The position numbers and the translations under genes were made by a program. From Dyadobacter sp. 50-39 (GTDB lineage: Bacteria; Bacteroidota; Bacteroidia; Cytophagales; Spirosomataceae): a stretch of DNA of 64,000 nt. Each line of letters starts with the position of its first letter. Within the stretch, counting starts at the first letter, position 1. The stretch spans positions 1 to 64,000 of the forward strand of contig MKSR01000034.1 of the NCBI GenBank assembly GCA_001898145.1, in the 5' to 3' direction. The notes beneath the pieces were generated by a model. That model was not told where the DNA came from and made no database searches. It saw only the letters and a program-made list of their open reading frames with translations. Positions 1 to 7,726 of this stretch are shown here, in pieces.

Positions 1-116
1 TTATGATGAGCTGGTTCCTACTTAGGAATTTTAAGTTACCTGAGCCGTATGAGGGGAAACTCTCACGTACGGTTCTTAGGGGGGAAAGCGGGAGTAATCC
101 TGCTGACCTACCCGAC
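1..116 (+). mobile_element. Group II intron, 3' end (domains V and VI), cut by window start
   Basis: This is the last part of a self-splicing group II intron. Positions 42-75 form a 34-nt domain V hairpin with the catalytic AGC and a GAAA tetraloop. Positions 76-116 fold as domain VI: AGCGGGA pairs with TCCTGCT around a GTAA loop. The likely bulged branch A is at 110, seven nucleotides before the end counting the terminal base. The intron ends in AC at 116, fitting the usual terminal AY. From 117 the sequence continues in frame as traG. An open frame runs through the RNA, but the residues it adds do not resemble the family. Any intron-encoded reverse transcriptase lies upstream of the window. 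Confidence 0.88.
42..75 (+). ncRNA. Group II intron domain V hairpin
   Basis: This is the 34-nt catalytic hairpin of a group II intron. It starts GAGCCGT, has a GAAA tetraloop and ends ACGGTTC, and the two arms pair along nearly their whole length with the usual internal bulge. The AGC catalytic triad is at 43-45. Length and sequence are typical of bacterial group II introns. Confidence 0.88.
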
Positions 117-596
117 AAGGCCATCGCCAAGGAAGGAATGGCCGAATACATCCGGTATCTTTTCAAAACGGTCAGAAAATTTTTCGGCGAGGCTATTGTC
201 GTCACCCAGGAAGTCGAGGATATTATCTCCTCGCCGGTGGTCAAACAGGCGATCATCAACAATTCGGATTGTAAGATCCTTCTAGATCAATCCAAGTATC
301 AGAACAAATTCGATCAGATCCAGGAGCTGTTGGGCCTGACCGAAAAGGAAAAATCACTGGTACTATCGGTCAACAAGGCCAACGATCCGCTGCTGCGCTA
401 CAAGGAAGTTTTCATCAGCTTGGGCGGAGTGCTCTCCAAAGTGTACCGCACTGAGGTGAGCCTGGAAGAATACCTGACCTACACGACCGAGCAGACCGAG
501 AAAATCAAGGTACAGCAATACGCCCAACAGCTGGGCAGCATGCAGGCGGCCATCGCCGCACTGGCCGCTGACATGCGCAAGAATTCATCACGCTAA
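117..596 (+). CDS. traG: TraG, VirB4-like conjugation ATPase, C-terminal exon (159 residues)
   Basis: This is the C-terminal part of the TraG ATPase, the VirB4-type energy component of Bacteroidetes conjugative-transposon type IV secretion. The exon begins at the lysine codon of KAIAKEGM, which in the family directly follows the Walker B DEAW motif. It contains the conserved stretches KTVRKFFGEAIVVTQEV and INNSDCKILLDQ. The rest of the gene lies before the group II intron, outside the window. Translation therefore needs intron splicing, or the gene is inactive in unspliced transcripts. The start given is the exon boundary, not a start codon. The next gene begins 12 bp downstream in the same direction. 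Confidence 0.85.
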   Translation, partial: KAIAKEGMAEYIRYLFKTVRKFFGEAIVVTQEVEDIISSPVVKQAIINNSDCKILLDQSKYQNKFDQIQELLGLTEKEKSLVLSVNKANDPLLRYKEVFISLGGVLSKVYRTEVSLEEYLTYTTEQTEKIKVQQYAQQLGSMQAAIAALAADMRKNSSR

Positions 597-608
597 ATCG
601 CTTGGAGC

Positions 609-1283
609 ATGCTAAAAAAAACCGTTCTTTTATTGTTGCTGCTTTTGCTGGTAACCCCGGCCCGGCAGGCCCAGGCGGCAATCCCGTGGGCACAGATCAT
701 CAAAGAAGCAGTCACACGGGTCGTGCGCGCATTTGACCTTTTGGTCCAGCGGAGGCAAAACAGACAGATCCGGCTGCAAAATGCCCAAAAGGCCTTAGAG
801 AATACGATGGCCAAATTAAAGCTTGACCAAATCGAGCAGTGGGTAAAAAAGCAGCGCGAGCTTTATGAAGACTACTATCAGGAGCTCAAAAAAGTCAAAG
901 CCGTCGTCGGCTACTACTTCCGCGTCAAATCCATTACAGAAAAACAGTCTCAGATCGCCCGGCAATACCAAACCGCCTGGTCACTGTTCAGCAATGACGC
1001 GCACTTTACCCGCTCCGAGCTGGCCCACATGCAAACCGTATACGAGGGAATCCTGGCTGAAACGGCCCGCTCGGTTGAGCTCTTAGAGCTTGTGGTCAAA
1101 TCGTTTGCCACCCAGATGTCTGATGTGGCCAGGCTTGAAATCATCGAGCGGGCGGCCGCTTCAACAGACCGGATCTATGATGAGCTTGTTTTGTTCAACC
1201 GGGAAAACCAGCTGTTGAGCCTGTCGCGCGCCAAAAACGCGTTTGACGCCAAGGTGACCAAAGAGCTGTATGGACTTGATTGA
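609..1283 (+). CDS. traI: Conjugal transfer protein, TraI type (secreted, VirB5/TrbJ-like)
   Basis: This 224-residue protein has a strong signal peptide: a Lys pair, eight leucines and a cut near AQA (about residue 23). The mature part is nearly all helical and charged. The stretch from about residue 55 to 110 (LENTMAKLKLDQIEQWVKKQ and on) is typical of the protein annotated TraI in Bacteroidetes conjugative elements. It probably works in the periplasm as a pilus-tip or channel accessory factor, by position and helical character similar to VirB5/TrbJ; that role is inference. It lies between traG and two further secreted proteins in one operon. Confidence 0.72.
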   Translation: MLKKTVLLLLLLLLVTPARQAQAAIPWAQIIKEAVTRVVRAFDLLVQRRQNRQIRLQNAQKALENTMAKLKLDQIEQWVKKQRELYEDYYQELKKVKAVVGYYFRVKSITEKQSQIARQYQTAWSLFSNDAHFTRSELAHMQTVYEGILAETARSVELLELVVKSFATQMSDVARLEIIERAAASTDRIYDELVLFNRENQLLSLSRAKNAFDAKVTKELYGLD

Positions 1284-1328
1284 GGGCTTGTGGAAAAAGA
1301 GATTATCCCGTCAGTAAAAAGGATCACG

Positions 1329-1970
1329 ATGAAAAAGCTGCTCATCGCGCTTGGGCTGGCAGCTGCCGCTGCCGATGCTCACGCGCAGAAATTCAAGGAA
1401 TGGTTCCGCCAGAACAAAACCCAACGGGAATACCTCGCAGAGCAGATCGCGCAGTTAAAGCTCTACTTCGAGCTGACCAAGCAAGGTTATGAAATTGCCA
1501 AGGATGGCCTTGATGCGATCCATCAGATTAAAACCGGCGAGTTTAAACTGCACAAAAACCGCTTTGATTCGCTCAGTATCGTCAAATCTGAAATCACCTC
1601 GCTCTCCCAGCTACAGCACATCACTGATTTGCACGGAAGCATCAACCAGATCTGCGAGCAGCTTCCCGGCCAGATCGCTGGCTGCGCGCTGATGGATCCG
1701 GCCCAAAAAAAGCAGATGCTCACAGGCCTTCAAAGCCTGTATGATGACTGCCAGGTGCTCATTGAAAGCTTTTTTATGGTGATCCGCGACGGTCAGCTGA
1801 GCATCACCGATGACCAGCGCATCCAGCTCTTAGAGGCTGTCAAGACCCATTTTGAAGAAAATTTGGTGTTCGCCCAAAGTTTCCAGAGGCAGCTGGGCCT
1901 GGTCTGCAAAGCCGCGCAAGATGAGCTGAGCGAAATCGAGTACCGCCGGGCGCTGAAAGGAATTAAATAA
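1329..1970 (+). CDS. Secreted conjugation-operon protein, first of a paralogous pair
   Basis: This 213-residue protein has a signal peptide cut near AHAQ (about residue 20). A GTG at 1290 is possible, but ATG 1329 puts the signal peptide at the N-terminus, with AAAAGGA upstream. The mature chain is helical and has four cysteines. It aligns with the next gene over KGYEIAKDGLDAIHQIKTG and a downstream F-LH segment, so the two look like a tandem duplication. Relatives in Pedobacter-type elements are often labelled 'TerB family tellurite resistance', but no TerB metal-site pattern is visible. A periplasmic role in the type IV channel is inferred from position only. Confidence 0.62.
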   Translation: MKKLLIALGLAAAAADAHAQKFKEWFRQNKTQREYLAEQIAQLKLYFELTKQGYEIAKDGLDAIHQIKTGEFKLHKNRFDSLSIVKSEITSLSQLQHITDLHGSINQICEQLPGQIAGCALMDPAQKKQMLTGLQSLYDDCQVLIESFFMVIRDGQLSITDDQRIQLLEAVKTHFEENLVFAQSFQRQLGLVCKAAQDELSEIEYRRALKGIK

Positions 1971-1977
1971 CGCTGAT

Positions 1978-2607
1978 ATGAAAAAGCTAATCTTGATCGT
2001 GTTGCTATTGACAGCGGCCGGCCAAAGCGCCCAGGCGCAAACCCAAGAGGTCAGCCAACTGATCTTAAATCTGGAAAAGCTGCGCCAGCTCCGAAAGACC
2101 CTGCAAGAAATTAAAAAAGGTTACCAGATCCTTTTTGAGGGCTACACCAAAATCCGGGATATCTCGCGCGGCAATTTTGAGCTGCACCAGACATTTTTGG
2201 ACGGGCTTTTGCAAGTCAGCCCGGCAGTAAGAAATTACGGCCGTATAAAGGATATCGTTCAAATACAGCTTGCCATCGCGGGAGAATGCCAAAAGGGCCG
2301 CAGCCAGCTTAACGGCTCAGGGCTATACAGCCAAGCTGAGCAAGACTACCTGAACAGCGTCTACGCATCCCTTAGCGCCCAGAGCCTGAAAAGCCTGGAT
2401 GCACTGCTGGATGTTGTGACCGCTAAAAAGCTCAGAGCCTCCGACGACCAGCGACTTTCTGCCATTGACGCCATATTCGAGAACGTCAGCGAGCAGCTGA
2501 TTTTTCTTCGGCACCTGAACAGTGGCAACAGCGTGCTAGCCGCCCAGCGAAAACAGGAAGTCGCCTCCCTTAAAACGATTCAAACCATCTACGGCTTGCA
2601 GCCCTAG
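1978..2607 (+). CDS. Secreted conjugation-operon protein, second of the paralogous pair
   Basis: This 209-residue protein has a clear signal peptide (cut near AQAQ, about residue 21). It shares length, helical character and the KGYQILFEGYTKIRDISRG / FELHQ block with the gene just upstream, seven bases away. It has a single cysteine (GECQK), whereas its neighbour has four. The family is found next to TraI and TraJ in Bacteroidetes conjugative elements, often under a misleading TerB/tellurite name. It probably acts in the periplasm as part of mating-pore assembly. That role is inferred from the operon, not from a known domain. Confidence 0.62.
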   Translation: MKKLILIVLLLTAAGQSAQAQTQEVSQLILNLEKLRQLRKTLQEIKKGYQILFEGYTKIRDISRGNFELHQTFLDGLLQVSPAVRNYGRIKDIVQIQLAIAGECQKGRSQLNGSGLYSQAEQDYLNSVYASLSAQSLKSLDALLDVVTAKKLRASDDQRLSAIDAIFENVSEQLIFLRHLNSGNSVLAAQRKQEVASLKTIQTIYGLQP

Positions 2608-2622
2608 CTGCACCATAAGGCT

Positions 2623-3711
2623 ATGAGAATATCGAAAGCAATGCGGCTATCCGTAGCTGCCACTATCGCTACGCCCACTTTTAGTTATGCGCAAGGCTAT
2701 CAGGCGCAAATCCGCGGGCTCAACAGGGTGCTCGATGAGCTGTATACTGAAATGCTGCCCCTGTGCGAGCAGCTGATCAGTGTGGGGCGGGGCATTGCGG
2801 CTTTCGCCGCCATTTTCTACATCGGCCACCGGGTTTGGCGCCACATTGCCGCCGCAGAGCCGGTCGACTTTTACCCGCTGCTCAGGCCCTTTGTGATCGG
2901 CTTTGCCATTCTTGTCTTCCCAACTGTCATCGCTTTGATCAACGCGGTGCTTTCCCCTGCCGTGCAAGGGACCTCTGGCATGGTCAAAGACTCGGATAAG
3001 GCCATCGCGCTGCTGTTGAAAAAGAAAGAGGACGCCATCAAAAATTCTGACTTCTGGGAGATGTATGTGGGCGATGACAGCCGGGGTAACCGCGAGAAGT
3101 GGCTCAAATACATGTACGGTGAAAGCTACTCGGAGGGCTTTACCGACGGGATTGCCAACGATATCAAGTTTTTTATGGCTAAGCAGTCCTACAACTTCCG
3201 CAACTCGATCAAAGCGGCCCTGAGCGAAATCCTGCGGGTGCTCTTTGAGGCGGCTGGGCTGTGCATCAATACCATCCGAACATTTTATCTGATCGTGCTG
3301 GCCATTGTCGGCCCGCTTGCTTTTGGTATCGCCGTCTTTGATGGCTTTCAGTATACGCTCACCAGTTGGATCGCCCGCTACATCAACGTATTTCTCTGGC
3401 TTCCGGTCGCAAACATCTTTGGGGCAATCATCGGCAAGATCCAGGAAAAGATGATTGCCATGGACATCCGTCAGATTGAAGGTTCCGGCGATACATTCTT
3501 TAATGCCCATGATATGGCCTACCTGATTTTTTTGATCATCGGCATTGTCGGCTATTTCTCAGTGCCCTCCGTGGCAGGATACATCGTTCATGCCGGCCCG
3601 TCAGGGGCGCTACTGCAAAAAACCACGCGGGTGCTAGATGCTGCTTCTAGCTCGGCAGCCAGGGTCGCGATTCCTGCCGCTCCCCTTTTGACACCTACCA
3701 ATAAAAGCTAA
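2623..3711 (+). CDS. traJ: TraJ, polytopic inner-membrane mating-pore protein (VirB6/TrbL-like)
   Basis: This 362-residue protein begins with a likely signal peptide (cut near SYAQ, residue 24), then has hydrophobic spans near residues 51-70, 87-110, 220-245, 250-275 and 300-325. The long polar segment (about 115-215) is probably one loop. This layout and the position between the TraI-type genes and traK match TraJ of CTnDOT-like elements, the equivalent of VirB6/TrbL in the inner-membrane channel. The tail after about residue 335 is rich in Ala and Ser. It is co-transcribed with traK, five bases downstream. Confidence 0.82.
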   Translation: MRISKAMRLSVAATIATPTFSYAQGYQAQIRGLNRVLDELYTEMLPLCEQLISVGRGIAAFAAIFYIGHRVWRHIAAAEPVDFYPLLRPFVIGFAILVFPTVIALINAVLSPAVQGTSGMVKDSDKAIALLLKKKEDAIKNSDFWEMYVGDDSRGNREKWLKYMYGESYSEGFTDGIANDIKFFMAKQSYNFRNSIKAALSEILRVLFEAAGLCINTIRTFYLIVLAIVGPLAFGIAVFDGFQYTLTSWIARYINVFLWLPVANIFGAIIGKIQEKMIAMDIRQIEGSGDTFFNAHDMAYLIFLIIGIVGYFSVPSVAGYIVHAGPSGALLQKTTRVLDAASSSAARVAIPAAPLLTPTNKS

Positions 3712-3716
3712 CCAAT

Positions 3717-4334
3717 ATGTTCACCAAAACGCAAGACATCGACCGGGCCTTCCGGCACATCCGCTTATTCTGTTTGGCGCTGATCGGCTGCTGCACCCTT
3801 TCGGCCTGCATCTCGGTGTACCTCTCCTACCGCTGGGCAAAAAAAGTTTCTGGGACGGTATACATTCTGGCCAGCGGAAAAGTGCTGGAAGCTTACGCCT
3901 CAGAACGCGGCGAGAATATCATAGTAGAGGCCAAAGATCACATTAAAACTTTCCACCAGCTCTTTTTTACGCTCGCCCCAGACGAGAAGGCAATCACGGC
4001 CAATCTCTCGCGGGCGCTGTATCTGGCAGATGCCAGCGCCAAAAAGCAGTATGAGGATCTTCGTGAGTCAGGATTTTATGCAGGGATCATTTCAGGCAAT
4101 ATATCCCAGCAGATCCAGATCGATAGCATCACAGTCGATGCATCCGCCCAGCCATACGCCTTTACGTGCCGCGCCGTTCAGCGCATCATCCGTCCGACCA
4201 GCATCGTCTCGCGCAGCCTTCTCACCCAGGGACAGCTGCGGCCTGTCGAGCGAAGCGACAACAATCCGCACGGGTTTCTCATTGAGCGGTGGGTGACGCT
4301 CGAAAACAAGGACATTCAAATTCAAACCAGATAA
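3717..4334 (+). CDS. traK: TraK, VirB8-like conjugation protein
   Basis: This 205-residue protein has a short cytosolic N-terminus (FTKTQDIDRAFRHIR), one membrane span at about residues 17-40 and a periplasmic domain. That is the VirB8 topology, typical of TraK in Bacteroidetes conjugative transposons. VirB8 proteins nucleate assembly of the inner-membrane complex. Features seen in the family include AYASERGENI, the acidic FHQLFFTLAPDEK block and the C-terminal GFLIERWVTLENKD. It is followed six bases later by the TraL-like gene. Confidence 0.85.
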   Translation: MFTKTQDIDRAFRHIRLFCLALIGCCTLSACISVYLSYRWAKKVSGTVYILASGKVLEAYASERGENIIVEAKDHIKTFHQLFFTLAPDEKAITANLSRALYLADASAKKQYEDLRESGFYAGIISGNISQQIQIDSITVDASAQPYAFTCRAVQRIIRPTSIVSRSLLTQGQLRPVERSDNNPHGFLIERWVTLENKDIQIQTR

Positions 4335-4339
4335 ATGCT

Positions 4340-4735
4340 ATGTTTTACCGATTCAAACCAGGGCGGGCCCACCGGTCAAAGACTACCGCTTCGCCGCGTG
4401 AAAATCATGTTCCTATCGCGCGCAGGCTCGCCGCATACCTTGGCCGCCATGCCGAGAAACTACCGGCTAAAAAGCTCAAAATGCTGCTGGTGGCGACCGG
4501 AGCTGGCGCATGCGCAGCAGCAGCGATGCTTGTTTTTGAAGGCTTTAAGCAAGACCAAAACGGCCGCTTTGATTTTGAGCTGCCCGGCATTTTTCAACGC
4601 ATCACTGTTCCCGACGGCCCATCGCGTCAGCAGGCTACCGACGATTACCTGGACAGTCTGCAAAAAGCTTTCCTTCAAGACAGTATTCAAAACGCTCAAC
4701 AGCTCGATGACCATGACCCGACCCGTCTACACTGA
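4340..4735 (+). CDS. traL: TraL-like small membrane protein (DUF3989-like)
   Basis: This 131-residue protein sits exactly between traK and traM, where TraL lies in Bacteroidetes elements. It has a basic cytosolic N-terminus, one hydrophobic span near residues 52-70 (an Ala-rich stretch), then a polar tail. An upstream in-frame ATG at 4289 lies inside traK and was rejected; 4340 is six bases after the traK stop. Its 3' end overlaps the start of traM by about 25 bases in another frame, suggesting translational coupling. Assignment rests on position and topology. Family sequence identity is weak and the function is unknown. Confidence 0.58.
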   Translation: MFYRFKPGRAHRSKTTASPRENHVPIARRLAAYLGRHAEKLPAKKLKMLLVATGAGACAAAAMLVFEGFKQDQNGRFDFELPGIFQRITVPDGPSRQQATDDYLDSLQKAFLQDSIQNAQQLDDHDPTRLH

Positions 4736-5990
4736 ACAGTTCTTGCGCGAGCGCAAATTTTATCTGATCCTGCCCATCCTAGCGCTTCCCTTCCTGACTC
4801 TGCTGTTTTGGAAAATGGTTGTAAAGCCCATGGAGCAACGCGGCCGTTTAGAGGCTGAGCCTGCTGGATTGCAGATGAGTCTTCCCATGGCAGATCTGAA
4901 AGCGGAGCAAAACATGGACAAGCTCGCCTATTACAAAAAGGCCGATCAGGACTCAGCCAACTGGGCTCAGCAGATCAAAAAGGACCCCTACCGGCAGCAT
5001 GAAAGCCTGCATCAGGGGCCCGAGCCGGCAAGCCAGGCCCTTTTAGGCCTTTCAGGGCCGCGCCAAGGAAAAAAGCCGCGGGCGGCGCAACTGCCGGCCC
5101 CAAGCGCCCCTGAAACCAAGCTGCACCAAAAGCTGCTCGCCCTGGATAAGGCCCTTGCAAGCGCAGCAGCCCCATCCTTTCAGGAAAAGCCACAAATGCC
5201 CCAGCCGGCTGCCGCGCCAGAGATTGCCCATCTTGAAAAGATGATGCAGCAGATCGCAGACCAGCCGCCGCCCGCAGTCGATGATCCTGAAATGTCAAGA
5301 CTCGATCAGATGCTCGATAAGCTCTTAAAGCTGCAAGAAAACCAGCAGGGGCCTGCTCAGAGCGCGCCCATCGGTTCTCAGCCGCAAACAGGCTTACCTG
5401 TCAGCGCGGCAGCGGCCGACCAGCAGATTTCGCTCCTTGCGGCTGATTCCTTGCCCCCCGCCACCAATGCCGGTGTGAACACAGGCTTCTACGGGCTGGC
5501 TGAGAATGGGGCTTTTGACCAAAGCCCGGTATTGACTGCTGTCATCGATCAAACCCAGCAGCTGGTTTCAGGTAGTGTTATCGCGCTCAGACTAACCAGC
5601 CCGCTTTACGTGGCCGGCAGCTGCATCCAGGAAAACAGCCTGATCTATGGAACCGCATCGGTTTCAGGGGAGCGGTTAAAAATCAAGATCACCACCCTGA
5701 AAGCCGCAGAAGGCATTCTTTCTGTAAACCTTTCGGTCTATGATCTGGACGGCCTTGAAGGCATCTATATACCCGGAGCGCTTTCGCGGCAAATCGCCAA
5801 GCAGCAGCTGGCCAGCCAGGTGCAGGGCTATCAGCTGGATCCCGACGCCTTCTCAGCCGGCGCACAGGCCGCATCGGCCGGCATCCAAATGGGAAAGATG
5901 CTGCTAAGCAGAAAAACCAGACTCGTTCAGGTAACTCTCACCGAAGGCTACAAGGTCATTCTTTTTGACCAAAGTGCAAACCATCCATAA
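4707..5990 (+). CDS. traM: TraM, VirB10-like conjugation protein
   Basis: This 427-residue protein has a cytosolic N-terminus, one span at about residues 15-37 (LILPILALPFLTLLFW), a long Pro/Ala/Gln-rich linker and a C-terminal beta domain. The C-terminal domain has VSGSVIALRL, IYGTASVSGERLKI and the YDLDGLEGIYIPG block. This is the TonB-like architecture of VirB10, which spans the envelope and gates the pore. A longer frame opens at 4335, but its first 124 residues only shadow the TraL-like gene; ATG 4707 (or 4713) gives the family N-terminus (RPVYTEQFLRERKFYLIL). The Q/P-rich linker is typical of the family. Confidence 0.85.
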   Translation: MTMTRPVYTEQFLRERKFYLILPILALPFLTLLFWKMVVKPMEQRGRLEAEPAGLQMSLPMADLKAEQNMDKLAYYKKADQDSANWAQQIKKDPYRQHESLHQGPEPASQALLGLSGPRQGKKPRAAQLPAPSAPETKLHQKLLALDKALASAAAPSFQEKPQMPQPAAAPEIAHLEKMMQQIADQPPPAVDDPEMSRLDQMLDKLLKLQENQQGPAQSAPIGSQPQTGLPVSAAAADQQISLLAADSLPPATNAGVNTGFYGLAENGAFDQSPVLTAVIDQTQQLVSGSVIALRLTSPLYVAGSCIQENSLIYGTASVSGERLKIKITTLKAAEGILSVNLSVYDLDGLEGIYIPGALSRQIAKQQLASQVQGYQLDPDAFSAGAQAASAGIQMGKMLLSRKTRLVQVTLTEGYKVILFDQSANHP

Positions 5991-6001
5991 ACCATCTGCT
6001 T

Positions 6002-6832
6002 ATGAAGCTTCATTTAAAATCATCGGCTGCCCTGCTTTGCTTGATCCAGCTCGCAGCGCGCACCTTACCAGCACAAACAGATACGCTTTACGGCTTGCAG
6101 CCACTGCCGATTCAAGTAGGCGCTGAAAGCACGGTTTCACTGAGCTTTCCCTGCGCAGTCAAAACCCTGGACCGCGGCAGCGCAGCGCTGCTTGCGCAAA
6201 AAGCCAAAGGCGCAGACAACGTAGTTCTTTTAAAGGCTGCCAGCAAAGACATCAGGCCGACCAGTCTGATCGTGATCACCCAGGACGGAAAGCTGCATGC
6301 CTTCCAGGCCACCTATCAAGAGCCCCCGTCCAGGATGGACCTAAGGCTGCTTGAAAAGCCGCACTCCGGCGCTGATGCGGATCCCCAAGCAGCCACTGGA
6401 AAGGATCAGATCCAGCAGCAGATGCAGCTCACAGCGGAAAAGGCGCCAAACATACACATCAAGGGCAAGGCAGGCGGACTGCATGCGCGCATTGACGGCT
6501 TTTTTGTGGCTGGCCCTTTGATGCTTGTCCGGCTAAGCCTTCAGAACCGCTCAGTGATCGGCTATGACGGCTACCCGGTCCGGGTACTGACAGAGGATAA
6601 AAAACGGCTTAAACGCGCAGCGAGCCAGAAAGATCCCATCCCATTACTGCATAACGCTGATAAGGCAGCTAACCTGAAAGCATCCGAAAAGCAAACGATC
6701 GTGCTTGTATTCGCAAAGCTGACTATTGCAGCCACCAAGCGAATCTCGGTTCTGATCACAGAGCGCGGCGGCGCAAGAAGCCTGACGCTTCATCTGAGCC
6801 CCAAACATTTCAAGCGCATCAAAAGCCTGTAA
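6002..6832 (+). CDS. traN: TraN, VirB9-like outer-membrane-associated conjugation protein
   Basis: This 276-residue protein has a signal peptide of about 25 residues (cut near LPAQ). An N-terminal beta domain includes STVSLSFPCAVKTLDRGS and DVRP-like 'KDIRPTSLIVITQDG'. A C-terminal domain follows a Gln-rich linker. This matches TraN of CTnDOT-type elements, the VirB9-like partner of TraM in the core complex. It is the last recognisable pore gene here; TraO, TraP and TraQ of the Bacteroides order are not visible downstream. A 7-bp hairpin (CGAAAGC/GCTTTCG, 6841-6866) follows the stop. Confidence 0.82.
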   Translation: MKLHLKSSAALLCLIQLAARTLPAQTDTLYGLQPLPIQVGAESTVSLSFPCAVKTLDRGSAALLAQKAKGADNVVLLKAASKDIRPTSLIVITQDGKLHAFQATYQEPPSRMDLRLLEKPHSGADADPQAATGKDQIQQQMQLTAEKAPNIHIKGKAGGLHARIDGFFVAGPLMLVRLSLQNRSVIGYDGYPVRVLTEDKKRLKRAASQKDPIPLLHNADKAANLKASEKQTIVLVFAKLTIAATKRISVLITERGGARSLTLHLSPKHFKRIKSL

Positions 6833-6932
6833 CTAAAAATCGAAAGCATGCCAACAGCAGCTTTCGACTCATCCGGCAGCCGTACAAAACCTGTTTCCAA
6901 AACAGCGCTGATCATTAAAACACATCACCAAG

Positions 6933-7679
6933 ATGAACAAGCAAAATTTTGAATACCTTCAAGCGCAGCTCACATACACCGGGTTTGGCCAGGGCCTTAC
7001 CCAGCAGCTGCAAACCGGCATGCAAAAGCAGCTGCCTGAATTTACGCTTCACCACAAGGCCCTCTTCCAAGGAGATCAGATCACCAGCGCGCTTCATTTT
7101 AGAAAATCCAATCAAAGCGGACTTTACTTCTTTAACAGCTACCTGGCTTCCCTTCACAGCCGCGGGGAGCAGGAAAAGCTGCACCAGCGGTTTTACATCC
7201 AAAGCCAGGGAAGCATTACCCTCAAAGAAGCATTTAACCTCCTGCAAGGAAGGGCCGTCGCAAAGCAGCTGCTCAACGCCCAAGGAGAGCAGTATACTGC
7301 CTGGCTGCAGCTGGACTTTAAAGAAACCGACCGGTCTGGCAATTTCAAACTGCGCCGGTTTGGTCAGGATCACGGCTATGACCTTGAAGGCCAGCTCTCA
7401 AAGCTTCCCTTAAAAGAGCTTGCTCATCCGGACAGCAAAGCAAATCTTCTCGATTCGCTCTGGAAAGGAAACCGCCAGCAGGTCACTTGGATTGACGGTC
7501 AGACAGAGCATAAGCTGTTTTTGGAAGCCAGCCCGCAGTTTAAAGCCGTCATTGCCTACGATCAAAGTGGCTTGCGCCGCCAGGCCGGCCAGCAAATCCT
7601 GGCTGCTGACGCCTGGTTGCAGGCGGCCAAATCCCGCCAGCACCACACCGGCAACGACCTGGGCCTTTCGGCCGGTTGA
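6933..7679 (+). CDS. Conserved conjugative-element cytosolic protein of unknown function
   Basis: This 248-residue soluble protein has no signal peptide or membrane span. It belongs to a family seen with Bacteroidetes conjugative elements, with the landmarks NFEYLQAQLTYTGFG near the start, HFRKS..SGLYFFNSY near residue 55, LKEAFNLLQGRAVAK near 97 and a C-terminal KLFLEASPQFKAVIAYDQSG. I know no biochemical role for it. Its position between traN and the primase-like gene suggests a part in DNA processing or element maintenance rather than pore assembly. The next gene follows after 47 bases. Codon use matches the tra genes. Confidence 0.6.
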   Translation: MNKQNFEYLQAQLTYTGFGQGLTQQLQTGMQKQLPEFTLHHKALFQGDQITSALHFRKSNQSGLYFFNSYLASLHSRGEQEKLHQRFYIQSQGSITLKEAFNLLQGRAVAKQLLNAQGEQYTAWLQLDFKETDRSGNFKLRRFGQDHGYDLEGQLSKLPLKELAHPDSKANLLDSLWKGNRQQVTWIDGQTEHKLFLEASPQFKAVIAYDQSGLRRQAGQQILAADAWLQAAKSRQHHTGNDLGLSAG

Positions 7680-7726
7680 TAGCGCCCTGCGGCCGGTGAC
7701 CACCGCGCTACAAACACGTCTAGATC

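Noticed and set aside
3-116. In-frame N-terminal extension of traG through the intron RNA
   Set aside because: The residues come from domains V and VI of the intron and have no family similarity. The open frame is fortuitous.
2647-3510. 287-codon antisense open frame across traJ
   Set aside because: It is a shadow of a GC-rich coding frame. traJ on the + strand has family motifs and the right operon context.
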